A stretch of 64,000 nt of DNA from positions 1 through 64,000 of the forward strand of contig NZ_JAAORB010000003.1 of NCBI RefSeq assembly GCF_011601345.1. The letters are read 5' to 3'. The position numbers were made by a program, and so were the translations under genes. Each line of letters begins with the position of its first letter. Within the stretch, counting starts at the first letter, position 1. Under the pieces are notes generated by a model that was not told the origin of the DNA, did no database searches, and saw only the letters and a program-made list of their open reading frames with translations. Shown here piece by piece: positions 1-7,753 of this stretch. The DNA comes from Roseovarius gahaiensis. GTDB lineage: Bacteria > Pseudomonadota > Alphaproteobacteria > Rhodobacterales > Rhodobacteraceae.

Positions 1-69
1 GTTGAAGCCAAGGTCAAGGCCGAGGTCGAAGCCATGTGCGCACGCTTCCCGATGTATCCCAACCTGTAA
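1..69 (+). CDS. glyA: Serine hydroxymethyltransferase, C-terminal end (partial)
   Basis: The window opens inside a coding frame that ends at TAA 67-69. The last residues are V-E-A-K-V-K-A-E-V-E-A-M-C-A-R-F-P-M-Y-P-N-L, which resembles the conserved C-terminus of serine hydroxymethyltransferase (a KV..EV..LC..FP-Y pattern). The enzyme interconverts serine and glycine with tetrahydrofolate. Next to a methylated-amine cluster it would handle C1 units released by demethylation. Only 22 residues are visible, so the call rests on this tail and the context. Confidence 0.7.
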   Translation, partial: VEAKVKAEVEAMCARFPMYPNL

Positions 70-82
70 GCGGTTGGGCATG

Positions 83-122
83 AAAAAAGGCCGCGGCAGA
101 TGGTTGCCGCGGCCTGTCTTTT
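83..122. terminator. Bidirectional intrinsic terminator between glyA and gmaS
   Basis: A 10-bp perfect stem GGCCGCGGCA (89-98) / TGCCGCGGCC (105-114) has a 6-nt loop, an A-run on its left (83-88) and a T-run on its right (119-122). It can therefore terminate glyA from the left and gmaS from the right; the two genes converge here. Confidence 0.85.
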
Positions 123-136
123 GGATTTGCCTGAGG

Positions 137-1465
137 TCAGATATCCAGCGTGTGCTCGCGTTCCCAATTGCTGAAATGGGTCACGAACGAGTTCCACTCC
201 TGCAATTTCATCTTGATGAAGCTGGCCGAGAAGTCCGATCCCATGGTTTTCTTCAGCTCTTTGTCCTTGTCGTATTCGCGGATCGCATCCAGCATGTTCA
301 ACGGCAGCTTGGGCGCGCCGCGCACCTTGTGGCCCTCGGCATACATGTCGATGTCATAGCGTTTGCCGGGGTCGGCCTTGCTGCGGATGCCCGACAGACC
401 GGCCGCGATGATGACCGCCTGCAACAGATAGGGGTTCACCGCCCCGTCGGGCAGGCGCAATTCAAACCGACCCGGTCCGGGGACGCGGACCATATGGGTG
501 CGGTTGTTGCCGGTCCAAGTCACCGTGTTGGGCGCCCATGTGGCCCCTGACATGGTGCGCGGTGCGTTGATCCGCTTGTAGCTGTTCACCGTCGGGTTGG
601 TGATCGCGGCCAATGCGCTTGCGTGTTTCATGATCCCGCCAAGAAAATGCTTGCCACGCTCTGACAGGCCGACCTCGCCGGTGGGGCCGTCGCCATCGCC
701 AGCAAAGACATTGACCTTGGATGCATCGCCCGGCGCATCCCAGACCGAGATATGCGCGTGGCAGCCATTGCCGGTCAGCCCTTCGATGGGCTTGGGCATG
801 AAAGTGGCGCGGAAGCCATGCTTTTCGGCGATGGACTTGGTCATGAACTTGAAGAACGAATGCCGATCAGCGGTCTTGAGAACGTCATCGTATTCCCAGT
901 TCATTTCAAACTGGCCATTCGCATCCTCATGGTCGTTCTGGTAGGGGCCCCAGCCCAGTTCCAGCATGTAATCGCAGATTTCGCGGACCACCTCGTAGCG
1001 GCGCATCACCGCCTGTTGATCATAGCAGGGCTTGGCGGCGGTATCGAAAGGGTCGCTGATCTGGTCGCCTTCGGGCGTCAGCAAGAAAAACTCGGCCTCG
1101 ATCCCGGTTTTGACATGCAGGCCTTCTTCGGCGGCCTCGTCAATCAGGCGGCGCAGCACGTTGCGCGGCGCTTGTGCGACGTCTTCGTCTTCCATCACGC
1201 AATTGCCCGCAACCCACGCCACCTCGGGTTTCCAAGGCAGTTGGATCACCGAGTCGGGGTCGGGCACGGCCAGCATGTCGGGATGCGCAGGCGTCATATC
1301 CAGCCATGTGGCGAACCCGGCAAAGCCAGCCCCGTCTTCCTGCATGTCGGCGATGGCCTGCGCCGGGACCAGCTTGGCGCGTTGGCCGCCAAACAGATCG
1401 GTGAAGGAGATCATGAAATACTTGACGCCTTTTTCTTGGGCGAATTTAGCCAGATCAACTGTCAT
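137..1465 (-). CDS. gmaS: Gamma-glutamylmethylamide synthetase (glutamine-synthetase family)
   Basis: This 442-residue protein is of the glutamine synthetase type III / GlnT kind. Visible catalytic elements are GIEAEFF (121-127), NDHEDANGQFE (177-187) and the nucleotide/metal motif NGCHAHIS (233-240), with a C-terminal GRFELRLPDGAVNPYL segment. In methylamine-using bacteria this family ligates glutamate and methylamine with ATP to give gamma-glutamylmethylamide. The operon partners mgsC, mgsB and mgsA immediately upstream make gmaS far more likely than an assimilatory glutamine synthetase. The ATG at 1465 lies about 95 nt after the mgsC stop, with a strong hairpin in between. It is the last gene of the minus-strand amtB-mgsABC-gmaS transcript. 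Confidence 0.9.
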   Translation of the reverse strand: MTVDLAKFAQEKGVKYFMISFTDLFGGQRAKLVPAQAIADMQEDGAGFAGFATWLDMTPAHPDMLAVPDPDSVIQLPWKPEVAWVAGNCVMEDEDVAQAPRNVLRRLIDEAAEEGLHVKTGIEAEFFLLTPEGDQISDPFDTAAKPCYDQQAVMRRYEVVREICDYMLELGWGPYQNDHEDANGQFEMNWEYDDVLKTADRHSFFKFMTKSIAEKHGFRATFMPKPIEGLTGNGCHAHISVWDAPGDASKVNVFAGDGDGPTGEVGLSERGKHFLGGIMKHASALAAITNPTVNSYKRINAPRTMSGATWAPNTVTWTGNNRTHMVRVPGPGRFELRLPDGAVNPYLLQAVIIAAGLSGIRSKADPGKRYDIDMYAEGHKVRGAPKLPLNMLDAIREYDKDKELKKTMGSDFSASFIKMKLQEWNSFVTHFSNWEREHTLDI

Positions 1466-1511
1466 TATGAGTGTATCCCTGTTCGTTGGTCTTTTTCGTT
1501 GTGATCGAAGA

Positions 1512-1536
1512 GGGGGGCGATTGCGCGTCGCCCCCC
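1512..1536. promoter_or_regulatory. Strong hairpin between mgsC and gmaS (attenuator or processing site)
   Basis: A perfect 9-bp stem GGGGGGCGA (1512-1520) / TCGCCCCCC (1528-1536) has a 7-nt loop. It is flanked by TTT on the right and by CTCTTC rather than a long U-run in the minus-strand direction, so it is not an ideal terminator for the mgsC transcript. It could attenuate, or stabilise the upstream mRNA and set the gmaS/mgs ratio. Confidence 0.6.
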
Positions 1537-1559
1537 TTTGATATGCGAGTCCGGTGTCG

Positions 1560-2912
1560 TCAGAACCCTGCGCCGCTTTTGCCGGGCCACCAAGTGGTGC
1601 CGGCCAGTGGCACCTGCGCCATGGCCGCCGCCTCCATCGTTAGCGCGCACAGATCCTCGGGTTCAAGGTTGTGCAGGTCGTTATGCCCGCACGCCCGCGC
1701 GATGGTTTGCGCCTCAAGCGTCATGACGTTCAGGTAATTGCGCAACCGCCGCCCGGCATCCACCGGATCAAGCCGCTGTTGCAACTCGGGGTCTTGCGTG
1801 GTGATGCCCGCAGGGTCCAGACCCTCGTGCCAATCGTCATAGGCACCGGTGGTGGTGCCCAGCTTTTGATACTCGGCCTCCCATTTCGGGTCGTTGTCGC
1901 CAATGGCGACCATCGCCGCCGTGCCAATGCTGACCGCATCCGCGCCAAGCGCCATCGCCTTGGCCACATCGGCCCCGGTGCGGATGCCGCCCGACACGAT
2001 CAGCTGCACTTCGCGGTGCACGCCCAGATCCTGCAGGGCCTGCACGGCAGGGCGGATACAGGCCAGCGTCGGCAGGCCGACATGTTCGATGAACACGTCT
2101 TGGGTGGCGGCGGTGCCACCTTGCATCCCGTCCAGCACGACCACGTCCGCCCCGGCCTTCACCGCCAGCGCGACGTCGTAATAGGGGCGGGTGCCGCCGA
2201 CCTTGACGTAGATCGGTTTTTCCCATGCCGTGATCTCGCGCAGCTCAAGGATCTTGATTTCCAGATCGTCCGGCCCGGTCCAGTCCGGGTGGCGGCAGGC
2301 CGAGCGTTGGTCGATCCCCTTGGGCAGGTTGCGCATGTCGGCCACGCGGTCGCTGATTTTCTGACCCAACAGCATGCCGCCGCCACCGGGCTTGGCACCT
2401 TGGCCAACCACAACCTCAATTGCGTCGGCCTTGCGCAGGTCGTCGGGGTTCATGCCATAGCGCGAGGGCAGGTATTGATAGACCAGCTTGGTGGAATGGC
2501 CGCGTTCTTCGGGGGTCATGCCGCCATCACCGGTTGTGGTCGATGTGCCGGCCTCTGATGCGCCACGGCCCAAGGCCTCTTTCGCACGCCCTGACAGCGC
2601 CCCAAAGGACATGCCGGCAATGGTGATTGGAATATCCAGCTCGATCGGGTTCTTGGCGAAACGTGTGCCCAGTGTCACCTTGGTGTCGCAGCGTTCGCGG
2701 TAGCCTTCCAACGGATAGCGTGACACCGACGCCCCCAGAAACAGCAGGTCGTCGAAATGCGGCACCCGGCGTTTGGCGCCACCGCCCCGGATGTCGTAGA
2801 TGCCGGTGGCCGCCGCACGGCGGATTTCGGCGTTGATCGGGTTGGAAAAGGTCGCCGACTGGATCGGTGTTGTCCGCGGAGGACCGTTTTTATCTATGTC
2901 TTTCACAGTCAT
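1560..2912 (-). CDS. mgsC: N-methylglutamate synthase subunit C (FMN-binding glutamate synthase domain)
   Basis: This 450-residue protein covers the central FMN/Fe-S region of glutamate synthase (GltS domain 2). Seen in the sequence are ITIAGMSFGALSG, the glycine-rich GQGAKPGGGGMLLG phosphate-binding loop, KVGGTRP and the barrel motifs LDGMQGGTAA and VSGGIRTGADVAKAMALGADAVSIG. In the MgsABC complex it joins the methylamine moiety to the 2-oxoglutarate skeleton, giving N-methylglutamate. I chose ATG 2912 (MTVKDIDKN) because GAGGGAG sits just upstream; upstream in-frame ATGs lie inside mgsB. It follows the mgsB stop by 7 nt. Confidence 0.88.
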   Translation of the reverse strand: MTVKDIDKNGPPRTTPIQSATFSNPINAEIRRAAATGIYDIRGGGAKRRVPHFDDLLFLGASVSRYPLEGYRERCDTKVTLGTRFAKNPIELDIPITIAGMSFGALSGRAKEALGRGASEAGTSTTTGDGGMTPEERGHSTKLVYQYLPSRYGMNPDDLRKADAIEVVVGQGAKPGGGGMLLGQKISDRVADMRNLPKGIDQRSACRHPDWTGPDDLEIKILELREITAWEKPIYVKVGGTRPYYDVALAVKAGADVVVLDGMQGGTAATQDVFIEHVGLPTLACIRPAVQALQDLGVHREVQLIVSGGIRTGADVAKAMALGADAVSIGTAAMVAIGDNDPKWEAEYQKLGTTTGAYDDWHEGLDPAGITTQDPELQQRLDPVDAGRRLRNYLNVMTLEAQTIARACGHNDLHNLEPEDLCALTMEAAAMAQVPLAGTTWWPGKSGAGF

Positions 2913-2919
2913 GGCTCCC

Positions 2920-3597
2920 TCAATATGCGTTGTCGACTTTGAAGTTATAAAGCTGGCGGGCCGAGCCGTAGCGCTTGAATTCTTCTGGCTTGGCGTCACA
3001 GCCGCCACGCTCTAGCAGATCGCGCAGCAGGTCCAGATGTTCAGGCCGCATCTCTTTCTCGACGCAGTCGGCCCCCAACGATTTGACCGACCCGCGCACG
3101 AACAGGCGCGCCTCGTAGATCGAGTCGCCAAGCGCTTCGCCAGCATCGCCACACACTACAAGGTTTCCGGATTGGCCCATGAAAGCGGACATATGGCCGA
3201 CATTGCCATGCACCACGATGTCGATGCCTTTCATAGAAATACCGCAGCGCGAGCTGGCATTGCCCTTGATGACAAGCGTTCCGCCGTTGCCAGTGGCACC
3301 TGCGTATTGCGAGGCGTCGCCGTCGATCACCACGGTGCCCGACATCATGTTTTCAGCCACACCCGGCCCAGCCGAGCCATACACATGAACGGTCGCCTGT
3401 TTGTTCATGCCACCGCAATAATAGCCGGTGGAGCCTTTGACATTCACCTCGATCGGCGCGTCTAGGCCCACCGCGATGGCATGGCTGCCGCGCGGGTTCA
3501 CGATTTCCCAATGGGTCTGGTTCGTCTCGGAGGACTGGGCATGCAGCGCGGCGTTCAAACCGCGCAGCCCGTCGGCTTCAAGGTCATAGGTCTGCAT
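2920..3597 (-). CDS. mgsB: N-methylglutamate synthase subunit B (glutamate synthase GXGXG domain)
   Basis: This 225-residue protein consists of the right-handed beta-helix of glutamate synthase domain 3 (GXGXG). Repeating glycine-rich turns are visible, such as GSTGYYCGGMNKQATVHVYG, GTVVIDGDASQYAG, GTLVIKGNASSRCG and GNLVVCGDAGEALG. The domain structurally couples the amidotransferase subunit to the FMN subunit. The ATG at 3597 directly abuts the mgsA stop codon and the TGA is 7 nt before mgsC, so the three subunits are translationally clustered. The three-way split of a single large glutamate synthase is typical of MgsABC. Confidence 0.88.
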   Translation of the reverse strand: MQTYDLEADGLRGLNAALHAQSSETNQTHWEIVNPRGSHAIAVGLDAPIEVNVKGSTGYYCGGMNKQATVHVYGSAGPGVAENMMSGTVVIDGDASQYAGATGNGGTLVIKGNASSRCGISMKGIDIVVHGNVGHMSAFMGQSGNLVVCGDAGEALGDSIYEARLFVRGSVKSLGADCVEKEMRPEHLDLLRDLLERGGCDAKPEEFKRYGSARQLYNFKVDNAY

Positions 3598-4527
3598 TTA
3601 CGCGGCCTTCTTGTTGGGGGTTGTGGTTTCGCCGTGGCGCCAGAAATACACCGTGGCGGGCTCGGGCTCCCAGACGCGGGCGTCTTCGATTCCCGGCAGG
3701 TTGACCAGCGCGCGGTATTCGGACCCGAAGGCCACGTATTGATCGGTTTCGGCCATCACAGCGGGTTTGCATGCAATCGGGTCGCGGACCACGCCAAAGC
3801 CGTCCTTGGTGCCGACCACGAAGTTAAAGAACCCGTCCAGATCGTCCAGCGAGTTTTCCAGCGCTTCGCCCAGCGTTGCGCCGTTCTGCATTTTCCATGT
3901 CAGGTAGGCGGCGGCGACTTCGCTGTCGTTCTTCGTTTCGACGTGGATGCCTTCGCGGTTTAGCTTGCGGCGCAACGAGTTGTGATTGGACAACGATCCG
4001 TTATGCACAAGGCACTGGTCGCTGCCGGTGTTGAACGGATGTGCGCCCATGGTGGTCACGGCGGATTCCGTCGCCATGCGGGTATGGCCAATGCCGTGCG
4101 ATCCCGACATCGAGGCAATATCAAAGCGCGCCGCAACATCCTTGGGCAGGCCGACCTCTTTGTAGATTTCCAGCGTGTCGCCAAACGACATCACCCGCAC
4201 GGTGGGGGCGACCTCTTTGAGTTGCTTGCGCAACTCTTCAGCCTTGCCCGCCGGGACGCTGAGCACCGCATGGGTGTCGCGGCGGGTCAGCGATACAGGG
4301 CCGCCCACCAGCGCCTTTACCTTGTCCGCCAGATCGGCAAAATCCTGATCCGGGGTCTCGGATTGCACCGTGACCTTTGAAACGCCCGCAGCGCCTTCGC
4401 CGTAGATGGCAATGCCTGCGCTGTCCGGTCCCCGGTCGGTCATGGTGATCAGCATGTCCGTCAACATAGCGCCCAACCGGGGCTCAAGCGCTTTGTCCTT
4501 CAAGAAAAGTCCAACAATTCCGCACAT
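3598..4527 (-). CDS. mgsA: N-methylglutamate synthase subunit A (class II glutamine amidotransferase)
   Basis: The start is set at ATG 4527, giving MCGIVGLF with the Cys2 N-terminal nucleophile of class II amidotransferases; GGAG lies 9 nt upstream. The product is 309 residues. Visible Ntn-family landmarks are TDRGPDSAGIAIYG, GIGHTRMATES and HPFNTG..LVHNGSLSNH. Here the family acts on gamma-glutamylmethylamide instead of glutamine, delivering methylamine to MgsC. It is the first mgs gene and lies about 140 nt after the small membrane-protein gene, so a separate promoter is possible in that gap. Confidence 0.88.
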   Translation of the reverse strand: MCGIVGLFLKDKALEPRLGAMLTDMLITMTDRGPDSAGIAIYGEGAAGVSKVTVQSETPDQDFADLADKVKALVGGPVSLTRRDTHAVLSVPAGKAEELRKQLKEVAPTVRVMSFGDTLEIYKEVGLPKDVAARFDIASMSGSHGIGHTRMATESAVTTMGAHPFNTGSDQCLVHNGSLSNHNSLRRKLNREGIHVETKNDSEVAAAYLTWKMQNGATLGEALENSLDDLDGFFNFVVGTKDGFGVVRDPIACKPAVMAETDQYVAFGSEYRALVNLPGIEDARVWEPEPATVYFWRHGETTTPNKKAA

Positions 4528-4665
4528 TAGGCGAGTCTCCGCTTTAGTGATTCTACCCGTCATGGGGTCTGCGTTGAGGCTAGCATCGAAAATTTGCCGC
4601 TGCAACTCAGATGAAAAAAAATTTCCTAAGGTGCAAGGGCGGGCATGGTGGCCCGCCCCCGCATT

Positions 4666-4884
4666 TCAATACCGTTCGACGCTTTGTTCGATCCGCTCAT
4701 GGTCAAGCGCGCGTTGCTTGGCCTGCTCAAGATGTTTGTGTTCGCGCACGAACTGAATGCGGTGCCAGCCGATCCAGAACAGCACGCCAATCACCACCAT
4801 CGGGAATTCCCATCCCTGTAGGGGGTAGATGGGGCCGACATCGGCCATATCCACGGCCCAGGATTCATAACCAATCGTAGACAT
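4666..4884 (-). CDS. Small single-pass membrane protein in the amtB-mgs operon
   Basis: This 72-residue product has one central hydrophobic helix (about residues 27-42, FPMVVIGVLFWIGW) followed by a charged, His/Glu/Gln-rich helix with coiled-coil character (VREHKHLEQAKQRALDHERIEQ). It starts 12 nt after amtB and precedes mgsA, so it is very likely co-transcribed. I do not recognise a family. An accessory or anchoring role for AmtB or for MgsABC is only inference from position. Confidence 0.7.
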   Translation of the reverse strand: MSTIGYESWAVDMADVGPIYPLQGWEFPMVVIGVLFWIGWHRIQFVREHKHLEQAKQRALDHERIEQSVERY

Positions 4885-4896
4885 AGTGAAGTCTCC

Positions 4897-6270
4897 TTAT
4901 TCTGCGGCTGTCAGCTTTTTCGAAAGATGCTCTTTGTCGGCTTCGATGATCGCCTGTTTGGCGTCCTCGTAGGCGTGGTGCTCGGCGTAATCGAGCCCTT
5001 CAAGCTCAACCTCTTCGGGGATGCGCAGCACACCTGCCGCCTTTTGCAGCTTGGCCACGATGAACGCGGGCAAGAAGCCAAGGCCAAAGAACATGATGAT
5101 CGCACCCAGAGTCTGGCCCAGCGGGTTGATGCTGGCATAGCCCTCATAAGGCGATGATGGCGCACCCCACAGGACGAACCCGGCAATCACCAGACCGACG
5201 ACACCGGCATAGCCATGCACGGCCACGGCACCCACGGCGTCATCCAGCTTGAACTTGCGCTCGACCCAGAAGTGCAGGTTGTAGACAATCACAACGCCCA
5301 CTGCGGCAATCAGCATCGCTTGCACCGGATGATACAGGTCGTTGCCCGCCGATGCGGTGATGATCCCGGCCAATCCGCCCGAGAAGGTCCAGAACGCATC
5401 GCCTTTGGACACGACATAAGCGGCCATCAGGCCACCCGACAGCGACATCAGGAAGTTGAAGGTGATCCCCGAAAGCGAGGTTGGCGCCAGATAGATGTTG
5501 GTGGCCGTCCATGTTGTGCCGGTGATTTCGCCGCCGATTCCCTCGGGCGAGATGACGGGCACATTGCATGCCGCGTAAAAGCCCCAAAAGCCGGTGTAGA
5601 TCAGGAAAATCCCGATTGTCAGCATCCATGGGTTATGCGGCGGGATATCGCGCGGGCTGCCGTCTTTGGCAAATTTCCCAATCCGTGGCCCAAGCACCGC
5701 GATCACGCCAAGCGCATAGCCCCCGGCAATCGCGTGAATGACACCCGACGCATAGGCGTCGTGGTAGCCAAGGTATTTCACCATCCAGCCGCCATAGTGC
5801 CAGCCCCATGCCGCGTCGATGATCCACCACACCGAGCCGATCAACACCGCATGAACCCACAGCGCCGACGAGCGGATGCGCTCGATCACCGAACCGGACA
5901 CGATTGAGGCCGCCGTCCACGAGAAAAGCAGGAACGCGGCCCAGAACACGCCTGTGATTCGATCCGCTGCGTTCGGGCCCATCGTTTCAGCCCAAGGTAG
6001 ATTCGCCGCCCCCGCCTCAAGGTCGAGCCCGCCAAAGAACGGGAACATCGGAAAGGCCCAGTAAATCCACCACCCGAAGAAAAAGAAAGTCACGGTGACC
6101 AATGGGATCACCATGACGTTTTTCATAAGTGTATGCATATGGTTACGTCGACGGCTTGCGCCGACCTCATACATGCAGAATCCCACATGAATCAAAAACA
6201 TGAAGACGACGGTGACCCAGTAGTAAAACTCGGTAAACACCGTCGTTAGCGCATTTAGATTGCCATCCAT
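4897..6270 (-). CDS. amtB: Ammonium/methylammonium transporter (Amt family)
   Basis: This 457-residue polytopic protein begins FTEFYYWVTVVFMFLIHVGF and carries family landmarks: CMYEVGASRRRNHMHTLMKN, YHDAYASGVIHAIAGGYALGV (the conserved His of the pore) and AVHGYAGVVGLVIAG (the second conserved His region). About 11 membrane segments are expected. It is the first gene of the minus-strand amine operon, divergent from dmmD. Position suggests it imports ammonium and/or methylammonium for GmaS. Annotation as an amine-dedicated Amt is inference; the fold assignment is secure. Confidence 0.9.
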   Translation of the reverse strand: MDGNLNALTTVFTEFYYWVTVVFMFLIHVGFCMYEVGASRRRNHMHTLMKNVMVIPLVTVTFFFFGWWIYWAFPMFPFFGGLDLEAGAANLPWAETMGPNAADRITGVFWAAFLLFSWTAASIVSGSVIERIRSSALWVHAVLIGSVWWIIDAAWGWHYGGWMVKYLGYHDAYASGVIHAIAGGYALGVIAVLGPRIGKFAKDGSPRDIPPHNPWMLTIGIFLIYTGFWGFYAACNVPVISPEGIGGEITGTTWTATNIYLAPTSLSGITFNFLMSLSGGLMAAYVVSKGDAFWTFSGGLAGIITASAGNDLYHPVQAMLIAAVGVVIVYNLHFWVERKFKLDDAVGAVAVHGYAGVVGLVIAGFVLWGAPSSPYEGYASINPLGQTLGAIIMFFGLGFLPAFIVAKLQKAAGVLRIPEEVELEGLDYAEHHAYEDAKQAIIEADKEHLSKKLTAAE

Positions 6271-6318
6271 TTTCGGCTCCCTGTTTGGTTGTTTTATTAT
6301 AATGAAAGTTTTTTTCCT

Positions 6319-6408
6319 GAAGTGTGACGGAGTTTTTCGAAGTGTGTCAAATTTTTTTGGAGCTCTCCGCGCGCAAATTGGGCGCTACGACCAGATTTTG
6401 GGCGCTAC
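6319..6408. promoter_or_regulatory. Two pairs of direct repeats with 20-bp period in the amtB-dmmD divergent promoter
   Basis: GAAGTGTG occurs at 6319-6326 and again at 6339-6346, exactly 20 bp apart. TTGGGCGCTAC occurs at 6378-6388 and again at 6398-6408, also exactly 20 bp apart. The 262-bp intergenic region separates two divergent amine operons. A two-helical-turn spacing is what a regulator binding cooperatively on one DNA face would need. The regulator could be the cupin-XRE gene at the end of the cluster, but that is inference. Confidence 0.6.
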
Positions 6409-6532
6409 AGGAAAAGCGATTTTATGCCGACAAAGGTTTTCCCGGTAGGAAAAAAATCTGACCTTGGGTATTGATTTTTAGGGGCAGTTCGGTCTCAATA
6501 TCGGAAAATTCAAAATAACAGGGAGACATGGA

Positions 6533-7678
6533 ATGGCGATCATCTACAGAACATCCGCTTTGGCGCAGCGCCACGTGGAAATCGGCGCAGAGCTGGAAGA
6601 TTGGAACGGCATGGGAACCGCGTGGTTCTACGACCATTCCGATGAGCGGGCCAAAGCCGATTACGAGGCGGTGCGCACCAAAGCCGGGCTGATGGATGTG
6701 TCGGGCCTCAAGAAAGTGCACCTCAGCGGGCCGCATGCCGCCGCCGTGATCGACCGCGCCACAACCCGCAATGTCGACAAATTGATGCCGGGCCGGGCCA
6801 GCTATGCCGCGATGCTGGATGATCGCGGGTTGTTCATCGACGACTGCGTGATCTATCGCCTGTCGGTCAACAACTGGCTGGTGGTCCATGGCACCGGAAC
6901 GGGCCATGAAAGCCTTGCGATGGCCGCTTATGGCAAAAACGTTTCGATGCTGTTCGATGATGATCTGCACGACATGTCGTTGCAGGGGCCGGTGGCGGTT
7001 GATTTTCTGGCCAAGCACATCCCCGGCATTCGCGATCTGGCCTATTTCGGCATCATCCAGACCAAGCTCTTTGGCAAACCGGTGATGATCTCGCGCACCG
7101 GCTATACCGGTGAACGCGGCTACGAGATTTTCTGCGAAGCGCGCCACGCGATGGATTTGTGGGATGCCATTCTTGAGGATGGCAAGGATATGGGGATCGT
7201 CCCGGTCCAGTTCTCCACGCTCGATCTGCTGCGCACCGAAAGCTACCTGTTGTTCTTCCCCGGCGACAACTCGGAAACCTACCCGTTCCCCGATCAGCCC
7301 TGTGGCGACTCGCTGTGGGAATTGGGGCTGGATTTCACCGTATCGCCCGGCAAAACCGGTTTCCGCGGCGCGGAAAATCACTATGCGCTGAAGGGCAAGG
7401 AACGCTTCAAGATTTACGGCGTCAAACTGGAAGGCACCACACCCGCAAGTGAGGGGGCCGAGCTGTTGAAAGACGGCGAGGTGGTCGGCGTCGTGACCTT
7501 TGGCATGCATTCCGAGTTGAACGACCACAATGTCGGTATCGCCCGGATGCCGGTGGAGTGCGCCGTGCCGGGCACCAAGATGACGGTGCGCAACTCGGAT
7601 GGCACCGAAATTCCTTGTGTTGCCGAGGAAATGCCCTTCTACGACAAGGACAAAAAAATCCGCACCGCCAAGGGCTGA
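6533..7678 (+). CDS. dmmD: GcvT-like folate-dependent protein of the dimethylamine monooxygenase cluster
   Basis: This 381-residue protein belongs to the aminomethyltransferase (GcvT/DMGDH C-terminal) family: YDHSDERAKADYEAVRTKAGLMDVSGLKKV at the N-terminus, MISRTGYTGERGYEIFC in the folate-binding core and a C-terminal barrel. GGGAG lies 7 nt before ATG 6533. In marine roseobacters the order dmmD-dmmA-dmmB-dmmC is the signature of dimethylamine monooxygenase, and DmmD is thought to capture the formaldehyde/methylene unit on tetrahydrofolate. It is not part of a glycine cleavage operon here (no gcvH or gcvP). An intrinsic terminator follows. Confidence 0.87.
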   Translation: MAIIYRTSALAQRHVEIGAELEDWNGMGTAWFYDHSDERAKADYEAVRTKAGLMDVSGLKKVHLSGPHAAAVIDRATTRNVDKLMPGRASYAAMLDDRGLFIDDCVIYRLSVNNWLVVHGTGTGHESLAMAAYGKNVSMLFDDDLHDMSLQGPVAVDFLAKHIPGIRDLAYFGIIQTKLFGKPVMISRTGYTGERGYEIFCEARHAMDLWDAILEDGKDMGIVPVQFSTLDLLRTESYLLFFPGDNSETYPFPDQPCGDSLWELGLDFTVSPGKTGFRGAENHYALKGKERFKIYGVKLEGTTPASEGAELLKDGEVVGVVTFGMHSELNDHNVGIARMPVECAVPGTKMTVRNSDGTEIPCVAEEMPFYDKDKKIRTAKG

Positions 7679-7695
7679 CACCGCAGCATGTAATA

Positions 7696-7723
7696 GGCAC
7701 CGCCCCACGGCGGTGCCTTTTTT
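7696..7723 (+). terminator. Intrinsic terminator between dmmD and dmmA
   Basis: A perfect 9-bp stem GGCACCGCC (7696-7704) / GGCGGTGCC (7709-7717) has a 4-nt loop and is followed by six T. It should uncouple dmmD from dmmABC at least partly. Confidence 0.88.
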
Positions 7724-7753
7724 CCTTAAGACCCAATGGGAGTGACTGACCGA

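Noticed and set aside
6271..6532. Sigma-54 promoter between amtB and dmmD
   Set aside because: No GG-N10-GC core with the -24/-12 elements TGGCAC and TTGC was found on either strand.
6422..7708. Long open frame on the minus strand opposite dmmD (428 codons)
   Set aside because: It is the antisense of a clear GcvT-like gene, with no binding site and low-complexity His/Arg-rich product.
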